Of a DNA stretch of 7,330 bases, positions 1-7,100 are shown piece after piece (position 1 is the stretch's first letter; the number at the start of each line of letters is the position of its first letter). Under the pieces are notes generated by a model. It was not told the DNA's origin. It was given only the letters and a program-made list of their open reading frames with translations, and searched no databases. Source of the stretch: Caldifarciminota bacterium (GTDB lineage: Bacteria > Hydrothermota > E44-bin80); the NCBI GenBank assembly GCA_023127905.1, contig JAGMEZ010000394.1, forward strand, positions 1 to 7,330, in the 5' to 3' direction. A program made the translations under genes and the position numbers.

Positions 1-21
1 AGCCGCAACCTTTAGGTTGCG
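1..21 (+). repeat. REP-like palindromic element, copy 1 (left-truncated by the window)
   Basis: Positions 4-11 (CGCAACCT) pair perfectly with 14-21 (AGGTTGCG) around a 2-nt loop. The foot reads AGCC, and the window begins inside what would be a GTAG tetranucleotide. It matches copy 2 (51-73, opposite strand) at 17 of 21 positions. The four differences fall at two base-pairs, A-T to G-C and C-G to G-C, so pairing is kept. This resembles REP elements mobilised by RAYT (Y1 transposase) proteins; no transposase is in the window. Confidence 0.7.
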
Positions 22-50
22 TAACTTACTATATTTACGGTAGTTAAACT

Positions 51-73
51 CGCAGGCTAAAGCCTGCGGCTAC
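51..73 (-). repeat. REP-like palindromic element, copy 2 (inverted relative to copy 1)
   Basis: CGCAGGCT (51-58) pairs with AGCCTGCG (61-68) around an AA loop. Read on the minus strand, the element begins with GTAG (73-70) at the foot of the hairpin, the typical REP arrangement. It faces copy 1 across a 29-nt spacer (22-50). The spacer has its own short complementary ends (TAACT 22-26, AGTTA 42-46), so the pair could fold as one BIME-like structure. It lies downstream of the leftward operon, a usual place for REPs. There is no U-run, so it is not a standard terminator. Confidence 0.7.
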
Positions 74-85
74 CTTTTTACTTAC

Positions 86-107
86 CATGAAACAACTATG
101 TTTCGTG
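86..107. other. small hairpin directly after the operon stop codon
   Basis: CATGAAAC (86-93) and GTTTCGTG (100-107) are complementary over 8 positions, with one G-U in a plus-strand transcript and one C-A mismatch in the minus-strand transcript. The loop is 6 nt. It starts 1 nt beyond the TGA of the last leftward gene. No T-run follows on either strand, so a role in 3'-end formation is only a guess. Confidence 0.35.
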
Positions 108-108
108 A

Positions 109-948
109 TCATGAGGTGCTCATCGATATTTGGTGTTCAACGAATGATTTAAGTGTCCGCGAGAGAATATCATGTTTTGTTTCCTTCATCTTTGTTGAAA
201 CAAGAACAAGATATTTTACCTCAATGACAATTCCTCTTTCACTCAGGTCTTTAAGCAATACAGAAAAATTTCCCCCAACATTATCAGATTCTCTAACACA
301 TTTTTCTGAAACTTTAATTGCTTTATCGATTACTTCCTTCGGAATGTTGTATGGAAGCGTTATATTAAAACTGTCCCAGCGTGATACTATCTTTTCTTCT
401 TCTTCTTCTTCTGGTATTGTTTTTACCCAGAAAATTGGAATAGAGTTAATTACATAGGAAAGTCGAAGCAACAAAAAGGTAATAACAAAACCTAAAGCTG
501 CTGCAATTATGCGGTCAGTATTTCGTGTTATTGTAACAGCAAAAAGAATGAGGACTAAAAGAATCTTGATAGATGGATAAAATTGTCTGAAGTTCATTTT
601 AGAAACCGGCAATTTATAAATTCCAAATTTCATAAAAGCCAGCCCTATCCAGAAACATACCCAGATTATTTGGGTATTCAAAAAGAAGTAGAAGGACTTT
701 GCGATTTCCTGAGTCAAATTAAATAGCAGTAAGAATATTGACTCCCCAGCAATAGTGAAAAGAAGTATCAGAAAGGGGACAAAAATCTCTGCAATATCTC
801 TTCTCCTGAATACGCTTTTTTCAACGGACAGCACAATGAAGTGGTTAATAATGCGTGCGATAATTGCGAAAATGAAAAGAGCCAGAATGAAGAATACATA
901 GTTATAAAAATTAGGATTTTCTTCAAAGAAGTTTATTGTTGTGTTCAT
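109..948 (-). CDS. membrane protein with MscS-like C-terminal domain, lacking a visible beta domain
   Basis: This 279-residue inner-membrane protein has about five hydrophobic segments (near residues 15-38, 55-77, 88-108, 125-141, 145-170). A Glu6 stretch (180-185) follows, then a soluble tail (186-279). The tail, with WDSFNITLPY, a helix, then GNFSVLLKDLSERGIVIEVKY and a final helix, reads like the alpha/beta C-terminal domain of MscS-family small mechanosensitive channels. In MscS the pore helix and a roughly 60-residue beta domain come just before this tail. Here the last TM segment runs almost directly into the acidic linker and I see neither. It may be a degenerate or regulatory MscS relative rather than a working channel. 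The ATG overlaps the stop of the diguanylate cyclase gene by 4 bp and no good Shine-Dalgarno is present, so translation is probably coupled. The MscS link is by eye only. Confidence 0.72.
   Translation of the reverse strand: MNTTINFFEENPNFYNYVFFILALFIFAIIARIINHFIVLSVEKSVFRRRDIAEIFVPFLILLFTIAGESIFLLLFNLTQEIAKSFYFFLNTQIIWVCFWIGLAFMKFGIYKLPVSKMNFRQFYPSIKILLVLILFAVTITRNTDRIIAAALGFVITFLLLRLSYVINSIPIFWVKTIPEEEEEEKIVSRWDSFNITLPYNIPKEVIDKAIKVSEKCVRESDNVGGNFSVLLKDLSERGIVIEVKYLVLVSTKMKETKHDILSRTLKSFVEHQISMSTS
394..411 (-). repeat. in-frame (GAA)6 trinucleotide run encoding Glu180-185
   Basis: Six perfect TTC units on the plus strand read as GAA x6 on the coding strand, between Pro179 and Lys186 of the MscS-like protein. 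The run sits at the junction of the last membrane segment and the soluble tail. Unit gain or loss would keep the frame and only change linker length. Confidence 0.7.
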
Positions 949-3008
949 GAACTTCTAACCAGATTTCGACCATCCTGTTTTGCTTTATAGAGTGCTTTAT
1001 CTGCTTTTGATATTAGGGTATCTTTGTCTTCACCATCAAATGGGAAAATGGCGCATCCAATGCTAATTGTTACAGAATAAATGTTCTCTTTAATTATTAA
1101 AGGCTTTTTCTCAATGATCACTCTCAATTTTTCTGCTACAGATATTGCGTCTTTTTTTTCGGTATCAGGAAGAATAATAATGAATTCCTCGCCACCATAT
1201 CGGGCAAAAGTATCAATACTTCTCACATTATTCATTATTATTTCTGAAATATGCTTTAAAACCCTGTCTCCTGTTTGATGTCCATAATTGTCATTGAAGC
1301 CCTTGAAATGGTCTATGTCAAACATTAAGAGAGAAAAATGATTTCCGCTTCTTTTTGCTCTTTGTAATTCTTTTATAAGTTTCTCCTGGAAATGTTTATG
1401 GTTGAAAGCACCAGTAAGCCCATCCCTTATCGATAGTGCCTTCGTTTCCTGGTACAGTTTTGCTTTTTCAAGCGCAACAGAGATAAGGTCAGCTAAAAAT
1501 ATAACGGGTTCGGTATGTTCTTCTGGATATTCCGATTGATTTTTACTCATGAGTACAAGTTCACCTGAAACGTTTTCATCCTTATGCAGAGGAACACCAA
1601 AGAAAGATTGAAAATTACCGAGCCATCTCTCGTTTTTAAAGAAGAACGGAGTCTTTATCTTTTGTTGTTTAATCACCCAATGATTTTTCTCTATAACCAA
1701 TCCCGCAAGGGAGCCATCAAGGGAAACTTCAGCTCCATTTAGATATGCAAATTTATCGGTATTTTCATATTCACCTGATAGAATAGTTCTGTGGATAACA
1801 GGTTTTTGATTATCTCCATATAGTATAAGGACGAGAAGATGGAAGTTAAAGGCTTTTGGAGCAATGTCTGAGAGAATATCTAAAACTTTACTACTTTCCA
1901 GGCTTTTGCTCAGTTTCTGTGCAATTTCCTGGAGAGCTGAGTACTTAATTGCATCCACTTGAGCCTTATAGATTCTTCTAAAAAGAGAAACTGTTGAGAT
2001 GATCAGGCTTCCATAAACCTTTAATTTTTCTTTTGTTTCCCAGTTAAACATATTCTCTTCCTTACTATCACATATGAGAAGTCCTTTAAATTCCCTCTCT
2101 TCAAGAAGCGGGATTATGATTATTGACCGTATATCTTCATCTTTTGTGTAATACTCGAGCAATTTTGAGTCAAGCAGGAATTGGTTGTTTAAAAGTGGCT
2201 TTTCCGATTTTATAACCAGGCTGTAGGTACCGGTTCTTCTTGTAATTACCGCATTGTCATTTATATACGCACTGTGTGATTTTATTTTAAATAGAAAGAA
2301 TGAATCTTTTTTTTCATCTTTCATGAAAATTACAGATGAGTGGGAGGGGATTGTTTGGAAAACTGCGTTTATAATGGGTTCAATGAATTCAGACATTTTT
2401 TCTCTCGCTTTGAGATCGTAGCCATCTTTTCTGTTTTTGAAAGTTTTGAGTAATTCATTTCTGTCGGTTGTACTTGCAGGGGTAGTAAGAACACTCGATG
2501 TTTTTTCTATATCTTTTAATTTTGTTTCAATCTCCTTTTTCTTTCTTTTTAGATTCTCAATGAAATAAGAAAGGAGAAATGAGAAACCGATGAGAGTTAT
2601 TAGAATAATTGAAAAATGTAACGAAATTCTCTGTTTAAGAAAGGCAGAAATGGTTTCAAGAAAAAAGATGAGCGTCAGCGAGAGTATAATTCCCGAAATT
2701 TTTGATTTTAACGCAACGATTATTACGAGAAAAAAATAGAGGGGGATGAACATTGAATGAGAAATCCCACCTGTCAATTGAATTGCAAGATTTGAAAGAA
2801 TAACGAAGAGTGGTAACCAGAGTAGCACGTTTACATGAATGTCATATTTAATGAGAATGTATGATAAAAATAGGATAATAGACGATAGAATAAGCCCTAC
2901 AGCAATTGTTGTTTTCCCTGGAGAATGGGAGAATTTGCCAAGTGCACTTATGACAGTGAATAGCGTAATAACGAGAAAATAAGAAGTGAGCAGAATATAC
3001 CTTTTCAT
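945..3008 (-). CDS. membrane-bound GAF-GAF-GGDEF diguanylate cyclase
   Basis: Predicted to make cyclic di-GMP from two GTP at the cytoplasmic face. The 687-residue protein has about six TM helices (residues 5-150). A charged helical linker follows (151-170), then two regions reading as GAF sensor domains (about 200-345 and 365-515), and a complete GGDEF domain (about 522-687). Visible GGDEF marks are DGLTG (529-533), metal-binding FDIDHFKGFND (563-573), GHQTGD (576-581) and active-site GGEEF (605-609). RSID (596-599) lies exactly five residues before GGEEF and matches the RxxD product-inhibition site, so the enzyme should be active and feedback-inhibited. No EAL or HD-GYP phosphodiesterase domain is present. 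It starts 10 bp after the M29-like gene. The only Shine-Dalgarno-like stretch (AAAGG) is about 15 nt from the ATG, which suggests coupling to upstream translation. The GAF ligands and the signal sensed by the membrane part are unknown. Confidence 0.93.
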   Translation of the reverse strand: MKRYILLTSYFLVITLFTVISALGKFSHSPGKTTIAVGLILSSIILFLSYILIKYDIHVNVLLWLPLFVILSNLAIQLTGGISHSMFIPLYFFLVIIVALKSKISGIILSLTLIFFLETISAFLKQRISLHFSIILITLIGFSFLLSYFIENLKRKKKEIETKLKDIEKTSSVLTTPASTTDRNELLKTFKNRKDGYDLKAREKMSEFIEPIINAVFQTIPSHSSVIFMKDEKKDSFFLFKIKSHSAYINDNAVITRRTGTYSLVIKSEKPLLNNQFLLDSKLLEYYTKDEDIRSIIIIPLLEEREFKGLLICDSKEENMFNWETKEKLKVYGSLIISTVSLFRRIYKAQVDAIKYSALQEIAQKLSKSLESSKVLDILSDIAPKAFNFHLLVLILYGDNQKPVIHRTILSGEYENTDKFAYLNGAEVSLDGSLAGLVIEKNHWVIKQQKIKTPFFFKNERWLGNFQSFFGVPLHKDENVSGELVLMSKNQSEYPEEHTEPVIFLADLISVALEKAKLYQETKALSIRDGLTGAFNHKHFQEKLIKELQRAKRSGNHFSLLMFDIDHFKGFNDNYGHQTGDRVLKHISEIIMNNVRSIDTFARYGGEEFIIILPDTEKKDAISVAEKLRVIIEKKPLIIKENIYSVTISIGCAIFPFDGEDKDTLISKADKALYKAKQDGRNLVRSS

Positions 3009-3018
3009 ATATAGCTAA

Positions 3019-3975
3019 CTATACCTTTAACAATCTGCCTTTTTCCATAATCTTTATATCGTCAATATAAAGCGTTGGAGATTTTATAATTCCGTCAAGA
3101 TGTATAGATGATTCTATAAGTCCACCAATTGTGCTGCTGTCGCCAAATGCAACATGGAGTGTTCCCATAACTTTCTCATCTTCCAAAATGTTTCCAGAGA
3201 TTTCTGCTTTTTCATTCGTTCCCATTCCAAGCTCAGCGACATTTTTTCCAGACTCACCTGCTTTCTCAAATATTTCCTTCAACTTTTCTGCTTCCTTACC
3301 CCCTGATACGCTCGAAACATATCCTTCTTTTATCTCGATTTTTATTGGTTCTTCAAGGGTTCCAATTCCGCCGAACGAACCGTCAAATATTATTATTCCC
3401 TCAGTTTTTCCTTCGATTGGAGCAATATATGCTTCTCCTGCAGGAAGATTGCTGAAGCTTCCTGGTTTCTGTATTATTCCGGTATCTGCACGTGCACCAC
3501 GGTTGCCAAGGTTGAAGGAAACGTCAGTTCCATTTTCTGTTTCTATACGAGCCTTTTTTGCTTTAGAGAGAATATTTGCTAACTTTTGTGTTCTAACGGC
3601 AATTTTATTGTAATCTGCAAGCATACAACGCAGTAGAATATCTTCAGTCACTCCTGGTAATGATGCAATCCTGGTTCCACTTAAACATGCTTCCATTCGA
3701 GCTCTCGTATGAGAGATCGATTTAGATGTTGGTGCTATTATTGCATTAACTTTCGTCATTATATGCATTACTGCTGAAGGTAGCTCTGCACCATGTATTT
3801 CTCTCGGGATAATTTCTAAAAGAATTGTCTCTTTTGCTCTTTTCCTCCCAGCCTCAAAAAAAACGTAGGCTATTTTTCTTGATGGTTCGTCAGCTATGAT
3901 GAGGAGTGTTTCGTCCTTTGTTACTCCAAGACATTGGGTTATTGCAGTTTCACAAGCTTTTAGAATCTCATCCAT
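3019..3975 (-). CDS. short M29-family (aminopeptidase T / AmpS-like) metalloprotein
   Basis: This 318-residue cytoplasmic protein resembles the 'leucyl aminopeptidase (aminopeptidase T)' group of COG2309. The C-terminal signature is clear: ELGMGTN (248-254), NILEDEKVMGTLHVAFG (262-278) and HLDG (292-295). With Glu181 in NLPAGEAY (177-184), the residues Glu181, Glu248, His274, His292 and Asp294 match in order the five metal ligands of M29 peptidases. It is shorter than classic AmpS/AmpT (about 410 residues). The spot seven residues after His274, where those enzymes carry a catalytic Tyr, is Ser here, so aminopeptidase activity is uncertain; related folds include non-peptidase dioxygenases such as NicX. 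The start at 3975 is chosen over the ATG at 4011 because AAGGAGG lies 4 nt before it and the -10 box covers the upstream ATG. It is first gene of the leftward operon, with no visible functional link to its partners. Confidence 0.85.
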   Translation of the reverse strand: MDEILKACETAITQCLGVTKDETLLIIADEPSRKIAYVFFEAGRKRAKETILLEIIPREIHGAELPSAVMHIMTKVNAIIAPTSKSISHTRARMEACLSGTRIASLPGVTEDILLRCMLADYNKIAVRTQKLANILSKAKKARIETENGTDVSFNLGNRGARADTGIIQKPGSFSNLPAGEAYIAPIEGKTEGIIIFDGSFGGIGTLEEPIKIEIKEGYVSSVSGGKEAEKLKEIFEKAGESGKNVAELGMGTNEKAEISGNILEDEKVMGTLHVAFGDSSTIGGLIESSIHLDGIIKSPTLYIDDIKIMEKGRLLKV

Positions 3976-3979
3976 TTTA

Positions 3980-3986
3980 CCTCCTT
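3980..3986 (-). promoter_or_regulatory. Shine-Dalgarno site that fixes the M29-like gene start
   Basis: AAGGAGG on the minus strand, 4 nt before ATG 3975. It decides the start against the in-frame ATG at 4011, which lacks a ribosome site. An A11 tract (complement of 3991-4001) lies just upstream in the short leader. Confidence 0.85.
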
Positions 3987-4009
3987 CGCATTTTTTTTTT
4001 TCTAAAGGC

Positions 4010-4038
4010 ATATTACCATCTTACGAAAGTCAAGTCAA
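4010..4038 (-). promoter_or_regulatory. promoter of the leftward operon
   Basis: On the minus strand TTGACT (4038-4033) is followed, after 17 bp, by TAATAT (4015-4010). A TG dinucleotide one base before it makes an extended -10. Transcription would begin near 4003, giving a leader of about 28 nt. The -35 lies in a 5-bp tandem repeat (TTGACTTGACT), so a second -35-like hexamer overlaps it at 4033-4028, but that one has only a 12-bp spacer. Confidence 0.7.
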
Positions 4039-4070
4039 GTATATTTTCCCTAAGCCATAAATAACCATAT

Positions 4071-4097
4071 GGGGGGATTTAAAATCCCCCTTTTTTT
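4071..4097 (+). terminator. rho-independent-type hairpin in the divergent intergenic region
   Basis: GGGGGATT (4072-4079) pairs with AATCCCCC (4083-4090) around a TAA loop, and seven Ts follow (4091-4097). The U-run is only on the right, so it terminates rightward transcription. No rightward gene precedes it. It would stop transcripts running antisense to the M29-like gene before they enter the protease promoter. The T-run could also act as an AT-rich upstream element for the -35 that starts 3 nt later. Confidence 0.75.
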
Positions 4098-4099
4098 CC

Positions 4100-4128
4100 T
4101 TGACATTTAATTCTTAAAAGTATATATT
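4100..4128 (+). promoter_or_regulatory. sigma70-type promoter of the C25 protease gene
   Basis: A consensus TTGACA (4100-4105), a 17-bp spacer, and TATATT (4123-4128). The expected transcription start is near 4135, leaving a leader of about 18 nt before the GTG, so there is no room for a riboswitch. The two divergent -35 boxes are about 60 bp apart with the terminator hairpin between them. Confidence 0.8.
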
Positions 4129-4140
4129 TTAACAAATAAA

Positions 4141-4148
4141 AAAGGAGG
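4141..4148 (+). promoter_or_regulatory. Shine-Dalgarno site for the GTG start at 4153
   Basis: AAAGGAGG, 4 nt before GTG. This is the same geometry as the M29-like gene's site and decides the start of a frame that has no ATG near its 5' end. Confidence 0.9.
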
Positions 4149-4152
4149 TTCA

Positions 4153-7100
4153 GTGAAAAAATTACTTTTAGGGATTTCTTTAATATTTTTTATTTCGTTT
4201 CCACTTTCAGCAGAGTGGATAGACCTTAATGGTTTTGAAAATCAGGAACCAGAAATAACTGTTCTCAATGACCGTGGTTCAAGCGTAACTATTGAATTTA
4301 ACGTTCAAGGTTATGCTATCGAACAGGTAGATGTAGATGGAATTACCTACTCAAGGATTACATTACCCGGACAGGTAACTTATCTCGAAAGGGGATTACC
4401 AGAATTACCAACAATTTCAAGGAGTTTGATTATTCCAGATGACGCGTTAATGGATTATAGAATAGTAAGTATTGAATATGAGACGAGAGAGGTTAATACG
4501 GTAATTCCTTCAAAGGGTAACCTTTACCGAAATGTTAATCCCGATGATATTTCATACACATTTGATAAATTTTATCAATCGAATTCTTGGTGGCCAGAAA
4601 AGACAGTAGAAATTAGTGAACCATTCATCTTAAGGGATTACAGGGGAGTATCAATCCGTTTTAATCCATTCCAGTACAATCCAGCAAAAAATGAGTTAAG
4701 AATTGTAAAACATATTGTAGTTGATATTTACGAAATTGGTAAGGGTGGAACGAATATTATGAACAAGAAGGGAAATACAATCAACCGTGAATTTGTCAAC
4801 ATCTATGATAATATATTCTTAAATTTTAATGGAGCCCGATATGATTCGATTTCTGAATATGCGGGTAGAATGGTGATTATTGCTGCTGATGCCTATATGA
4901 GCAACATGGAGGATTTCGTAGAATGGAAGAAACAGAAAGGTATAGAGACCAAAATCGTACCCATCTCTTCAATTGGCAATACAGAACCAAATATCAAATC
5001 CTTTATACAAAGCGAATATGATGCCGGTGATTTGGTCTGGGTTCTGTTAGTTGGTGATGGTAATGAGGTTGTGCCTGCAACTGGAAACATGGGTGGGGCA
5101 GCGGGTAAAGACGCTGACCCTGTCTATGCATATACTTCAGGTGGTGCCAGTGATTACTACCCCGATATATTTATTTCAAGATTCAGTTCGCGTGGGAATT
5201 CTTCAAATATTGATAAACAGGTCAGCCGCTCGATAGAATATGAAAAAACACCACAGGTTGGTGCTGACTGGTATCATGTCGGTTTGGGAGTATCCAGTGA
5301 ACAGAGTGGAGGAGGTTCTCCCATTAGCGATTCAACGAGATGTAACTGGCTAAGGGATTCACTCCTTGCGTATACTTATACTGAAGTTAACAAGAGCTAC
5401 GATTATTGGGGAACAACTGCAATGATAAAAGGGTTCATTGAGGATGGAACAAGTATCATTAACTATATTGGTCATGGAGGTACTACAAGTTGGTCAAATG
5501 GCGGTGGTTTTGATATTTCAGATATTAATAGTTTGAATAATCCCTGGATGTTACCTTTTGTTATTTCGGTTGCATGTTATGTTGGTAATTTTAACGGTAG
5601 CGATTGTTACTGTGAAGCATCAGTTACTGCGGGAACAGTCAATGAACCAGATGGTTTTCTGGTTCACTGGGGTTCAACAATGGGGCAATCCTGGATTCCG
5701 CCATGTTATGGACAGGAAGGCGCGGTCAATCTTTTAACCCATGATGGAATGAATTCTGCTGGAGGAATTTTCTTTAATGGCGCGTGTTATATGATTGACC
5801 ATTATGGTCCATCAAACGCGGAAGGCATTGAGGTGGCACAAACCTGGCATATCTTTGGTGATGCATCTGTTCAGTTGAGAACAGATACTCCTGCAACTAT
5901 GACCGTTAATCACAACTCGATTATATATTTTGGAACGTCAACATTCGATGTTACTGTTGTTGGGGTTGAAGACGCATTATGCGCTCTTTTTAGAAATGAT
6001 ACACTCTTTGGTTGTGCTTATACAAATGCATCAGGATTTGCATCAATAAATATCGATCCGCCATTAATATCATCTGGCGATGTTACCCTTACAGTGACAG
6101 CATATAATAAAATTCCATATATTGTAACGATACCCGTTCAGCCAGCAAGTGGTCCTTATATTACATTCCTTAAAGGTATAATCGATGATTCAGGGGGGAA
6201 TGGGAACGGACGAGTAAACCCAGGAGAGACAATAGTCTTAACTGCATGGGCAAAGAATATAGGTGTTGATATAGCCAATAGTGTCTATGGATATTTGAGC
6301 GAAACAGACCCACATGTTAATATCTCAGTAGATTCAACCTGGTTTGGTGATGTGAGTCCGAATGATTCTTCAAGCGGAGTACCGCCTTATATATTCAGTG
6401 TTTCGAACAATTGCCCTGATGGTCATATACTTTTATTTGACTTTGATGCGCACGATGCGAATGACAGTACCTGGCAAAGTCATCCTAACTTCACAGTGTA
6501 TGCTCCTAATCTATTACTCTCTGGTTTTGTTGTTGACCCTTCAGGAAACGGGAGACTCGATCCTGGTGAGACAGCCAACCTTATAGTTACCCTTAATAAT
6601 AGTGGTGGGGAGGATGCACCATCTGTTACAGGCTATCTCTTTGAAAATAATACATATATAACCGTGCCAGATCACGATGGAGATTTTGGAAATATACCTT
6701 CGGGTAATTCAGCAAATAATTCTGCTGACCCGTTTGTTGTTCACGCACAGACTTCCACGCCTATTGGAGAATCTGTTACGTTCATGCTTGAAGTAACGAG
6801 TGGCGTATACTGTGATACACTTGACTTTCAGATAGTAGTAGGTGCCAAGCATTATCTCATCTGGGATCCGGACGAAAACCATTCGAGTGGTCCGGCGATA
6901 GATGCAGCGCTTCAGGCGTGCAGTTTTGTCGGTGATTACAGTACATCATTGCCGATGGCAGACCTTGACCAGTACTTAGCGATATTTGTTTGTGCGGGGA
7001 TATACTCGAGCAACTATTTCATAAGTGCTGGTGGTGCTGAGGCAACAGCGCTTGAGAATTTTGTTAATACAGGTGGAAGGATGTACCTTGAGGGTGGTGA

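Noticed and set aside
1..73. CRISPR array
   Set aside because: There are only two short palindromic units in inverted orientation with a single 29-nt spacer; the stem covariation fits REP/BIME elements instead.
51..73. Intrinsic terminator of the leftward operon
   Set aside because: The hairpin is GC-rich, but the minus-strand sequence after it (AGTTTAACTACC) lacks a U-run.
98..457. Rightward ORF of 119 codons
   Set aside because: It lies wholly opposite the MscS-like gene, has no ribosome site and low-complexity Ser content from the GAA run; it is a shadow frame.
3131..3613. Rightward ORF of 160 codons
   Set aside because: It is antisense to the well-supported M29-like gene, with a Ser/Pro/Phe-rich product typical of a shadow frame and no upstream signals.
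4069..4110. Short ATG frame through the terminator hairpin, as a leader peptide
   Set aside because: It runs through the hairpin and promoter, has no ribosome site, and the protease transcript should start near 4135, downstream of it.
4106..4152. c-di-GMP or other riboswitch before the protease gene
   Set aside because: The predicted leader is only about 18 nt, too short for any aptamer.
6362..6586. Rightward ORF of 74 codons with a hydrophobic product
   Set aside because: It is out of frame inside the C25 protease gene, with no Shine-Dalgarno; the main frame continues with clear domain matches.
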